A stretch of 8,787 nucleotides of DNA, taken from NCBI GenBank assembly GCA_903921665.1, contig CAIXQT010000250.1, positions 1 through 8,787 of the forward strand, read 5' to 3'. A program made the position numbers and the translations under genes. How positions within the stretch are numbered: position 1 is the first letter of the stretch; the number at the start of each line of letters is the position of its first letter. This stretch comes from an uncultured Opitutia bacterium (GTDB lineage Bacteria; Verrucomicrobiota; Verrucomicrobiia; Opitutales; UBA953). The notes below the pieces were generated by a model. That model was not told the origin of the DNA, did no database searches, and saw only the letters and a list, made by a program, of their open reading frames with translations. Positions 1-5,592 of the stretch are shown piece by piece.

Positions 1-401
1 ACCTCGGCGGCCTTGCCGTCGGCGGTGGGCTCGCCTTCGTAGACGATCGCGACCTTGTCGCCGAGGCCCTTGGCGACCTGCGCGTCGAGGCAGTTGTAGG
101 CGACGTTGGTCTTGCCGTCGACGAACCAGCGGAAGAACGGCTTCTTGGATTCGTCGACCACCTTCGTCCACGGCTGGAACCAGGCCAGCTCCTTCGCTTC
201 GTCGGCCCAGAAGCCATCCGGATCCTGGATCGAACGCTGATAGAGCGCGTTGTAGCCGTCCATGCCCTTGACGCGGGCCTTGGCGACGAACGCGGCGCTC
301 GGCGGGAAGATCTGCTCGTTGGAGCCGAAGCCTTCGGCGCTGGCCTTCTTGACGTCGTCGATCTCTTCGTTGGCGTCGGAGGAGTGAGGGGTGTTGGCCA
401 T
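1..401 (-). CDS. acs: Acetyl-CoA synthetase, N-terminal part (gene continues past the left edge)
   Basis: AMP-forming acetyl-CoA synthetase converts acetate, ATP and CoA to acetyl-CoA in the cytoplasm through an acetyl-adenylate. Only the first 133 residues of a family usually near 650 residues are present. The visible part is the ACAS N-terminal domain: a 'FPPSAAF' segment at 32-38, 'YNALYQRSIQDPDGFWADEAKEL' spread over 50-72, 'WFQPWTKVV' at 74-82, 'RWFVDGKTNVAYNCLD' at 91-106 and 'GDKVAIVYEGE' at 114-124, all in family order. The AMP-binding motifs and the acetylatable lysine lie outside the window. About 30 charged residues precede the conserved part. The ATG is at 401-399, one base after the stop codon of a short upstream ORF, so translation may be coupled. 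No Shine-Dalgarno sequence is visible. The family is clear from sequence; propionyl-CoA synthetase is a less likely alternative. Confidence 0.93.
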   Translation of the reverse strand, partial: MANTPHSSDANEEIDDVKKASAEGFGSNEQIFPPSAAFVAKARVKGMDGYNALYQRSIQDPDGFWADEAKELAWFQPWTKVVDESKKPFFRWFVDGKTNVAYNCLDAQVAKGLGDKVAIVYEGEPTADGKAAE

Positions 402-402
402 G

Positions 403-528
403 TTATTTACGTTTGGAGCGAAGGATGAGATAGATGGAAAAAGCGACGAGGATGGCGAGCGCGAGGACGAGCCAGGGGGAGTCGGTGATATCGGGGTCGA
501 GGGCGGTAACAGCCGCGAAAGGTGCCAT
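403..528 (-). CDS. Candidate 41-residue single-pass membrane microprotein upstream of acs
   Basis: I do not recognise a family. The predicted peptide has a short acidic N-terminal part (MAPFAAVTALDPDITDSP), one hydrophobic segment of about 18-19 residues (WLVLALAILVAFSIYLIL, 19-36) and a basic tail RSKRK. By the positive-inside rule the tail would be cytoplasmic and the N-terminus outside the membrane. The ATG at 528-526 is chosen because it is the only internal in-frame ATG; the longer reading frame up to 660 would run into the HAD gene. The stop codon (405-403) is one base from the acs start, which suggests co-transcription and perhaps translational coupling. Some acetate-use operons pair acs with small membrane proteins linked to acetate transport, but this peptide does not resemble YjcH that I can tell. 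It could be a spurious ORF; the TM-plus-basic-tail pattern and tight junction favour a real gene. Confidence 0.5.
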   Translation of the reverse strand: MAPFAAVTALDPDITDSPWLVLALAILVAFSIYLILRSKRK

Positions 529-545
529 GGGGTGAATGGGGTGGG

Positions 546-576
546 AATATGAACCCCGCAGGTCGCGGGAGGGCAA
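546..576 (-). promoter_or_regulatory. Weak candidate promoter for the microprotein-acs unit
   Basis: On the minus strand TTGCCC (576-571) could be a -35 element and CATATT (551-546) a -10 element, each matching four of six sigma-70 consensus bases, with a long 19-base spacer that contains a 5-bp hairpin. It would give a leader of roughly 10-15 bases before the ATG at 528. The 100-base gap between the HAD stop and the microprotein start is the only obvious place for an acs promoter, but the element itself is a weak match. Confidence 0.22.
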
Positions 577-613
577 CCAAAACGCGGGGGCTGTGAGCAG
601 TTTGACCCTCCCG
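566..613. repeat. Inverted repeat CGGGAGGG / CCCTCCCG upstream of acs
   Basis: Perfect 8-base arms lie at 566-573 and 606-613, separated by 32 bases, in the gap between the HAD gene and the microprotein-acs unit. A second short palindrome, CCCGC-AGGTC-GCGGG at 555-569, shares bases with the left arm. The arrangement could be a paired operator site or an RNA structure, or chance in a G/C-rich gap. No T-tract follows on either strand, so it is not a standard intrinsic terminator. Confidence 0.35.
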
Positions 614-628
614 TGGGGGCTTTGTTGC

Positions 629-1279
629 CTAAAGTTCGGCCAGCAGTTCCGCAAAGCCATCGACGATCCGGACTCCGAGGCCTTCCAGGCGTTCGCGGTG
701 CTGGTGGCCGTGGGCGGTTAGCACGCAATCGACGCCCATGGCCGCGGCGGCCTCGGCGTCGTGGGCGGTGTCGCCGAGGTAGATCACATCCGCCGGATCC
801 AGGGCGAGGTCGGCCAGGTGGAGGCGGGCGCGCTCCTCCTTGCTGCCCGCGTGGATATCGTGGCCGCCGCAGGCCTTGATGAAGTGGCGGTCCAGTCCGT
901 ATTGGGCGAGCGTCGTCGTGAGGAGGTTGCGCTCGTAGGCCGAGAGCACCGAGTGCGTGAGGCCGGCCGCGGTGAGCCCGCTGAGCAGCGTCTCGGCGTG
1001 CGGGTGCAGACGGCACTCCGTCTTGCGTGCTTCGTACGCGGCCATGAAGCGGACCGACATCGCGCGGAAGGAGGCTTCGTCGGGCGTGAAGCCGATCGCC
1101 TGGTAGACCTTGATCACCGGGAACTGGAAGATCTGGCGGTAGCGGGCCGGATCGACGAGCGGGTGGCCGTCTTCCTTCAGCAGGCGGTTAAGCGATTCGC
1201 AGCACAGCCAGGTGTCATCGAGCAGCGTGCCGTTCCAGTCCCAGACGGCATGGCGATAGTCGGTGAGCTTCTTACGCAT
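629..1279 (-). CDS. HAD-superfamily hydrolase, phosphoglycolate-phosphatase-like
   Basis: A 216-residue HAD phosphatase probably acting on a small phosphorylated metabolite; the substrate cannot be read from sequence. Motif I is at 13-22 (WDWNGTLLDD) with nucleophile D14; the usual second Asp of DxD is N16. A helical cap region follows (about 23-90). Motif II Ser/Thr is in 'THSVLSAYE' (S110 or S113), the motif III lysine is probably K147 in 'HAGSKEER', and motif IV is 'VIYLGDTAHD' with D170 and D174. The layout and length match the phosphoglycolate phosphatase/beta-phosphoglucomutase-like subclass I. The ATG at 1279-1277 lies inside the end of the DUF2071 gene, an 8-base overlap that implies coupled translation. 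The Asn variant is one I recall from other HAD proteins, so I do not read it as inactivation. Family is secure; the specific reaction is not. Confidence 0.9.
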   Translation of the reverse strand: MRKKLTDYRHAVWDWNGTLLDDTWLCCESLNRLLKEDGHPLVDPARYRQIFQFPVIKVYQAIGFTPDEASFRAMSVRFMAAYEARKTECRLHPHAETLLSGLTAAGLTHSVLSAYERNLLTTTLAQYGLDRHFIKACGGHDIHAGSKEERARLHLADLALDPADVIYLGDTAHDAEAAAAMGVDCVLTAHGHQHRERLEGLGVRIVDGFAELLAEL

Positions 1280-2003
1280 GGGCAGGCACGAGGGAGAAAG
1301 CCTCGATGGGGACGCCTTGGCAACAGTGGGCGAGGTCCGGGGCGCGGCCGCCGACGTCGAAGCCGTCCCAGCGCAAAGGCAGGTCGCTCCAGCTGGTCGT
1401 GACGGCGGAGCTCAGCTGATAGGGGGCGTGATGGACCTGTCCGCGTACGAGATGTCGGCTGCGCACCGAGAAGAAGTTGTAGCGTTCCGCCAGATGGAAT
1501 TCGAGCGAGCCCGGCGTGGTGGCTTGCGGAGCGGCGGCCGCCGACCAGGCGTAGCGGGCCGTCTCGGCTTCGCCGCGGCGACGGCAGGATTGGGCGAGGC
1601 CGGGCCCGAAGGACATCCTCGCGTGTTCGTAGGGGAGGCCGAAGCCCGCGCGGGCGAGCGCTACGGCCGGGGCGCGGTCGCAGTCGAGGGAGAAGAACCA
1701 CACGCCCGGTTCGCCGGCGGCATCGCGCACATAGGTCCGGACGTTGAGCTCGTTGAAGTAAGAGAGCCAGGGGAGGGCCGGAAGGAAGGCCGGGCGGACC
1801 GCGTTCATGCGGAAGCCGACGACGCCGAGGTAGGCCTTGCCCGCGAACGTGTCGACCGTGAGTCCGGCGGGCAGCCGGGCTTGGATCGCGTCCGCGGAGT
1901 ATTCCCAATGCAGGAAGAACAGGTCGTCCCACCGTTGACGCATGACCGGACCGCGCGTCGGGCGGACGCGGGCGCGCAGCAGTCGTTCGGTGGCTTCGTT
2001 CAC
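1272..2003 (-). CDS. DUF2071 (YqjF-like) protein
   Basis: A 243-residue cytoplasmic protein of the DUF2071 family, whose biochemical role is not established; related structures have an acetoacetate-decarboxylase-like fold. Family marks are the opening 'VMRQRWDDLFFLHWEY' (20-35), 'LPAGLTVDTFAGKAYLGVVGFRM' around 44-66, the conserved 'FNELNVRTYV' (83-92), 'PGVWFFSLDCDRA' (98-110), 'LPYEHARMSF' (123-132) and a late 'ERYNFFS' segment. No signal peptide or membrane segment is seen. The start is a GTG at 2003-2001 preceded by GAGG, the only plausible Shine-Dalgarno match in the window. An ATG at 1943 (residue 21) sits just ahead of the first conserved block and is a credible alternative start. The 3' end overlaps the HAD gene by 8 bases, and the secreted propeller gene ends 45 bases upstream, so the three are probably one transcript. 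Confidence 0.88.
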   Translation of the reverse strand: MNEATERLLRARVRPTRGPVMRQRWDDLFFLHWEYSADAIQARLPAGLTVDTFAGKAYLGVVGFRMNAVRPAFLPALPWLSYFNELNVRTYVRDAAGEPGVWFFSLDCDRAPAVALARAGFGLPYEHARMSFGPGLAQSCRRRGEAETARYAWSAAAAPQATTPGSLEFHLAERYNFFSVRSRHLVRGQVHHAPYQLSSAVTTSWSDLPLRWDGFDVGGRAPDLAHCCQGVPIEAFSLVPAHA

Positions 2004-2035
2004 GCCCTCATCGTCCTCGGGCGTGGCGAGGGGTC

Positions 2036-2050
2036 AAGCGGCGCGCGCTT
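2036..2050 (-). other. Small hairpin at the stop codon of the propeller gene
   Basis: AAGCG (2036-2040), a 5-base GCGCG loop and CGCTT (2046-2050) form a perfect 5-bp stem that includes two bases of the stop codon (2051-2049). There is no U-tract after it on the minus strand, so intrinsic termination is doubtful. It could pause transcription or protect an RNA end, or be chance. Confidence 0.25.
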
Positions 2051-3425
2051 ATTTCCCGGCGGCGAAAGGCGGCTTAGAAAGATCGAGCTGGTAGAGCACC
2101 TGGTTGTAGTCCCAGCGGGGCGTCGGCTGCTTGCCGCTGGCGAACGTCGTCGTGTAGGTGCCTTCGAAGTGGATCACCGGCGAGTCCGCACGGAAGAATT
2201 CCGGATGCAGGACCGGGTTGTAGAAAGTGTAGTCGTCGTGCGAGAGCACCTTGCGGGCGTTGCCCCAAGGGCCGAAAGGCTCCGTCGATTCCGCCAGCCA
2301 GATTTCGCCGAGCGCCGAGGGGCTGCCTCCCTTCTGCGTGAAGATCGCCAGCCACTTGCGGCTCCAGGGATGCCAGGCGATGTGACCCTTGTGCGCGACG
2401 ATCGCTTCGCCGGTCGGCGTAGCGGCGGCCGTGGCGGGTTGGAGCGCTTTCCACTTCTCGGGATTCTTCCAGCCTTCATAGGTGGCGGGCGTCCGGAGCA
2501 TCGGGAACGGGTCGCAGAACAGGATCCATTTGCGTCCGACCGGATCCGTCCAGGGAACCGCATGGCCGTCCGGCATCGGCGGCGCCGTCCGGTTGGCCGC
2601 GTCTTCGGTCCAGACCGTATCGAGCGCGTGGAAGAGTTCTTCGTGAGGGTCCCATTCCACGAGGTCCCATCGGGCGGCGCGCATCTCGCCCTTGATCTTT
2701 GCGGCGGCGGCGACCAGATGGGGCGCGCCTTTCGCGTCGGGCAGCGTGACCGCGCCCCAGAGCCAGGTCGGGCCGTCGCCGGGCAGCTTCGCGACGCCGC
2801 GCGGGCGGGATTCGGCAGGGGCAGGCTGGCGGTCGGTCACGTAAGCGTAGGGCGGACGCAGCGGGGGCTTGGCCGGCGGCAGGAACTTTTCGGTCGTCGC
2901 CGCGGAGACATGGAAGATGCCGAGCGGATGATGGGCCAGGTTCGTGTCGCCCCAGAACCAATGGAGCCTTCCGCCGAGTTCGGCCGTCACCACGCTGTCG
3001 GAGCCAAGCACGCCGCTCTCCTTCCAGTCGAGCTGCTCGCCGAGCTTCTGGGATTCGACGAAGAGCCCGGCGCCGGTCAGGCGGCCCAGGCGGCGGGCGA
3101 GGATCGATCGTTCGACCGTGACCTTGAGCGTCTTGCCCGGCGCGGGTGTCAGGCGGACACCCTTGTAGCCGAAGCCGTCGGCCTTCACGCCGTAGCCGTG
3201 CCCGTGGACCGTGAACCAAGTCTCGCGGCCCATCAGTTCGGGCAGGTCGCAGGCGATCAACCCCGCGTTATCGGAGACGAAGCGAACGCCGTGCACCGTG
3301 CGGAGCTCGACGCCCGGCACGGGCCACCCGTCACCTTGTTCGACGACCTCGATGCGACAGGGTTGGGCGGCGAACGCCGTCGCCGTCAGGCCGAGCAGGA
3401 CCAGGAGCCAAGGGGTGAGCCGCAT
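2049..3425 (-). CDS. Secreted WGDT-type beta-propeller-like protein of unknown function
   Basis: A 458-residue exported protein. Residues 1-19 are a Sec signal peptide (R2, hydrophobic core 5-18, AFA cleavage site before A20). Residues 21-106 form a beta-rich region ('GWPVPGVELRTVHGVRFVSD', 'ELMGRETWFTVHGHGYGV', 'KGVRLTPAPGKTLKVTVER') resembling carboxypeptidase-regulatory or transthyretin-like folds. 'RLGRLTGAGLFVES' (113-125) leads into the main domain, with repeated blade-like segments such as 'LHWFWGDTNLAHHPLG' (154-169), 'WLWGAVTLPDAKGAPHLVAAAAKI' (221-244), 'KWILFCDPFP' (299-308), 'WHPWSRKWLAIFTQ' (351-364) and 'YTFYNPVLHPEFF' (399-411). The WGDT motif recalls DUF4185 and five-bladed glycosidase-like propellers, which suggests but does not prove carbohydrate binding or hydrolysis. 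I associate full-length relatives with Planctomycetes and Verrucomicrobia. The ATG starts immediately at the signal peptide. The gene heads a minus-strand set with DUF2071 and HAD, divergent from hisN. Confidence 0.82.
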   Translation of the reverse strand: MRLTPWLLVLLGLTATAFAAQPCRIEVVEQGDGWPVPGVELRTVHGVRFVSDNAGLIACDLPELMGRETWFTVHGHGYGVKADGFGYKGVRLTPAPGKTLKVTVERSILARRLGRLTGAGLFVESQKLGEQLDWKESGVLGSDSVVTAELGGRLHWFWGDTNLAHHPLGIFHVSAATTEKFLPPAKPPLRPPYAYVTDRQPAPAESRPRGVAKLPGDGPTWLWGAVTLPDAKGAPHLVAAAAKIKGEMRAARWDLVEWDPHEELFHALDTVWTEDAANRTAPPMPDGHAVPWTDPVGRKWILFCDPFPMLRTPATYEGWKNPEKWKALQPATAAATPTGEAIVAHKGHIAWHPWSRKWLAIFTQKGGSPSALGEIWLAESTEPFGPWGNARKVLSHDDYTFYNPVLHPEFFRADSPVIHFEGTYTTTFASGKQPTPRWDYNQVLYQLDLSKPPFAAGK

Positions 3426-3479
3426 GGAGTCAGTCTTCTTCTTATCGCGGCTGATTCAAGCCTGTGCGGGGCTTTTCGC

Positions 3480-3507
3480 TTGGAGCGGGAGCCGTCCGGG
3501 CTTACCT
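3480..3507 (+). promoter_or_regulatory. Weak candidate promoter for hisN in the divergent gap
   Basis: The 89 bases between the propeller start (3425) and the hisN ATG (3515) must hold divergent promoters unless upstream transcription reads in. On the plus strand TTGGAG (3480-3485) and TTACCT (3502-3507), 16 bases apart, are the best sigma-70-like pair I see, at four and three of six matches. It would place the transcript start almost at the ATG, giving a leaderless or nearly leaderless mRNA. I see no convincing pair for the minus-strand gene. Confidence 0.18.
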
Positions 3508-3514
3508 CTGGGGC

Positions 3515-4288
3515 ATGCTTCCGGAAGCGCGCCAGAAAGAGCTCAAGGCCTTCGCCGAGAAACTCGCGGACATCGCCCGCCGGGTCTTGGTCGCGGCCCA
3601 TTCGCGCGTCGACACCGAGGTCGAGTTCAAGTCCGACGGCACGCCCGTGACCGTCGCCGACAAGGAAGCCGAGCGCCAGATGCGCGCGGCGATCAAGCAG
3701 GCCTACCCTGATCACGGCATCCTCGGCGAAGAATTCGGTCCCGAGAACGTCGACGCCGAGTATTGCTGGGTGCTCGACCCCATCGACGGCACCAAGTCGT
3801 TCCTCTCCCGCGTCCCGCTTTACGTGACCCTCATCGGCCTGCGCTACGAAGGAAAGCCTGCGCTCGGCGTCATCGACCAGCCCATCCTGTGCGAACGTAT
3901 CGTCGGCGACAACCTCACGTGCGAGCTCAACGGCCGGCCCGTCCGCGTCGCCGAGGCCTCGATGAAGGACGCCGTCGTCGTCTCGACCGACCTCGACAAT
4001 GTCCGTCGCCTGCATCGCGAAGTCCGCTGGAACCGTCTCGCCGACAGCGTCGCCCATGTGCGCACCTGGGGTGACGGTTATGGCCATCTCCTCGTGGCGT
4101 CGGGCCGCGCGCACGTCGTCGCCGACCCGATCATGAACCCGTGGGACCTCGTGCCCGTGCTGCCCGTCCTGCGCGGCGCCGGCGCGGTCGTCACCTCGTG
4201 GGAAGGCGGCGATCCCGTCAAGGCCGGCAACATCATCGCCGCGGCGCCGAAGCTGCACGCGGAAGTGATGCGGACCCTGCGCGACTGA
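3515..4288 (+). CDS. hisN: Histidinol-phosphatase, inositol-monophosphatase family
   Basis: A 257-residue Mg2+-dependent phosphatase that most likely removes phosphate from histidinol phosphate to give histidinol. In this numbering the metal-binding motifs are GEE (71-73, with E72 and E73), DPIDGT (88-93, with D88, I90, D91) and the C-terminal 'NPWDL' (208-212, with D211). 'SDGTPVTVADKEAE' (40-53), 'DPIDGTKSFLSRVPLYVTLIGL' (88-109) and 'GVIDQPIL' match the HisN-type branch better than SuhB or CysQ. The neighbouring hisD encodes the next step. The ATG at 3515 is chosen because it gives the family's usual length and starts just before the first helix; an in-frame GTG at 3464 would add 17 low-complexity residues. 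It is the only plus-strand gene here and ends 7 bases from the end of the convergent hisD. Substrate assignment rests on similarity plus context; another IMPase-like sugar or nucleotide phosphatase remains possible. Confidence 0.86.
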   Translation: MLPEARQKELKAFAEKLADIARRVLVAAHSRVDTEVEFKSDGTPVTVADKEAERQMRAAIKQAYPDHGILGEEFGPENVDAEYCWVLDPIDGTKSFLSRVPLYVTLIGLRYEGKPALGVIDQPILCERIVGDNLTCELNGRPVRVAEASMKDAVVVSTDLDNVRRLHREVRWNRLADSVAHVRTWGDGYGHLLVASGRAHVVADPIMNPWDLVPVLPVLRGAGAVVTSWEGGDPVKAGNIIAAAPKLHAEVMRTLRD

Positions 4289-4299
4289 GCGCGGCTCAG
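4285..4299. terminator. Hairpin spanning both stop codons of convergent hisN and hisD
   Basis: CTGAGC (4285-4290), a GCG loop and GCTCAG (4294-4299) form a perfect 6-bp stem. It contains the hisN TGA (4286-4288) and, on the other strand, the hisD TGA (4298-4296). Because it is symmetric it could act on transcripts from both sides as a compact bidirectional terminator or 3'-end stabiliser. No T-tract follows on either strand, so it lacks half of the classical intrinsic terminator. Confidence 0.4.
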
Positions 4300-5588
4300 A
4301 GCCGGATCTTCAACGAGCGGCCGTGGGCGTCGAGGCGCTCCATGCGGGCGAACGCGTCGACCACGCCGGCGGCCTTCTTGAGCGAAGCCGGATCGTACTG
4401 CACCAGGCTCGTGCGGCGGAGGAAGTCGGCGACGCGGAGGCCGCTGAAGAAACGACCCGTGCCGCCGGTGGGCAGCGTGTGGCTCGGGCCGGCCGTGAAG
4501 TCGCCGAGCACCGTCGGCGTGTGGCTGCCGATCAGGATCGCGCCGGCCGTGGTGATCTGCGCGGAGAGCTTCTTGAGCTTACCCTTCGCGACCATCAGTT
4601 CGAGGTGTTCGGGGGCGACGAGGTTGGCGGCTTCGGCGGCGTCCTCGATCTTCGGGACCAGGATCACGCAGACCTTGGCGGCGAGCGCCTTGCGGATCTT
4701 GTCGCCGTGCGTGAGCGAGGCCGCCTGTGAGCGCGCAGCGGCGAGGCATTTCTCGGCGAAGGCTTCGGTCTCCGTCACCAGGTAGAGCTTCTCCTTGCCG
4801 CTGCCGTGTTCGGCCTGGGCGCAGAGGTCGGCCGCGACCCATTCCGGCTTGGCCGTGCGGTCGGCGATGATCATCACTTCGCTCGGGCCGGGAAGGAGGT
4901 CGACGCCCACGAGGCCGAAGACCTGGCGCTTCGCTTCGGTCACGAACGCGTTGCCGGGGCCGAAGACCTTGTCGACCGGCGTGACCGTGCTCGTGCCGAG
5001 GGCCATCGCGGCGATGGCCTGGACGCCGCCGATCGCGTAGACTTCGCGGACGCCGCAGAGATAGAGCGCGGCGAGGATATCCGGGTTGATCTTGCCGTCC
5101 GGTCCGGGCGGCGTGCAGGCGCAGAGTTCGGGGACGCCGGCGACCTTGGCCGGGAGCGCCGTCATCAGCACCGTCGAGACGAGGGGGACCTGGCCGCCGG
5201 GAATGTAGAGGCCGCAGCGACGGATCGCGTGGTGGCGTTCGCCCACCGTGGCGCCGTGCGGGTTCTTCGCCGTCCAGCCTTTCGGCAGCGTGCGGAGGTG
5301 GAAGGCCGTGACGCATTTCGCGGCTTCATCGAAGGCTTTCTTCTTGGCCGGGTCGAAGTTGGCGGCGGCTTTCTCGAGGTCCTTGAGCGGCACGCGGATC
5401 TGGCGGACCGTCAGCTTCGCATGGTCGAACTTCGCGGTATAATCGAGCACCGCGATGTCGCCGCGGGCCTTGACGTCGGCGATGATGGCGGCGACGGCCG
5501 TGCGGACGTCCGGGGCGGCTTCGCCCGAGCCCACGAAGGCGCGGAGCTGGCTGCGGAAATCCTTGTCGCTGGTGCGGAGGAGGGTCAT
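4296..5588 (-). CDS. hisD: Histidinol dehydrogenase
   Basis: HisD oxidises L-histidinol to L-histidinal and then to L-histidine using two NAD+, the last two steps of histidine synthesis, as a zinc-dependent homodimer in the cytoplasm. At 430 residues it is full length. Recognisable blocks are 'RRCGLYIPGGQVPLVSTVLM' (123-142), 'VFGPGNAFVTEAK' (208-220), 'DLLPGPSEVMIIAD' (230-243), Zn ligands Q258 and H261 in 'QAEHG', the catalytic pair E327-H328 in 'APEHLEL', D363 in 'LGDFTAGPSHTLPTGGTGRF' (361-380), and the last Zn ligand H422 in 'ERLDAHGRS'. All key residues are present. The 'VPLVSTVLM' segment is closer to the Bacteroidetes-like 'APLFSTVLM' form than the proteobacterial 'YPS' form. The ATG is 4 bases after the LolA-like stop codon with no Shine-Dalgarno sequence, so translation is probably coupled. 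Confidence 0.97.
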   Translation of the reverse strand: MTLLRTSDKDFRSQLRAFVGSGEAAPDVRTAVAAIIADVKARGDIAVLDYTAKFDHAKLTVRQIRVPLKDLEKAAANFDPAKKKAFDEAAKCVTAFHLRTLPKGWTAKNPHGATVGERHHAIRRCGLYIPGGQVPLVSTVLMTALPAKVAGVPELCACTPPGPDGKINPDILAALYLCGVREVYAIGGVQAIAAMALGTSTVTPVDKVFGPGNAFVTEAKRQVFGLVGVDLLPGPSEVMIIADRTAKPEWVAADLCAQAEHGSGKEKLYLVTETEAFAEKCLAAARSQAASLTHGDKIRKALAAKVCVILVPKIEDAAEAANLVAPEHLELMVAKGKLKKLSAQITTAGAILIGSHTPTVLGDFTAGPSHTLPTGGTGRFFSGLRVADFLRRTSLVQYDPASLKKAAGVVDAFARMERLDAHGRSLKIRL

Positions 5589-5592
5589 GGGC

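Noticed and set aside
606..624. CCCTC/GGGGG stem after the HAD stop as an intrinsic terminator
   Set aside because: The stem needs a mismatch or G-U pair and no U-tract follows on the minus strand, so it is too weak to call.
601..631. Plus-strand TTGACC near 602 with TTGCCTAAAG downstream, promoter-like
   Set aside because: On the plus strand it would drive transcription only antisense to the HAD gene, and no plus-strand gene follows for nearly 3 kb.
529..660. Upstream extension of the microprotein frame to an ATG at 660
   Set aside because: It would overlap the end of the HAD gene and cross the gap. The added residues are not hydrophobic or family-like, and the ATG at 528 gives a compact TM peptide.
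3464..3514. GTG start for hisN, 17 codons upstream of the chosen ATG
   Set aside because: The added residues have no family counterpart, the protein would be longer than usual, and the chosen ATG directly precedes the first conserved helix.
1263..3650. A 795-codon plus-strand open frame over the DUF2071 and propeller genes
   Set aside because: It is antisense to two genes with clear family motifs, is rich in R, G, A and E with no recognisable domain, and even runs through the divergent gap and into hisN. High GC at third codon positions removes stops on the opposite strand.
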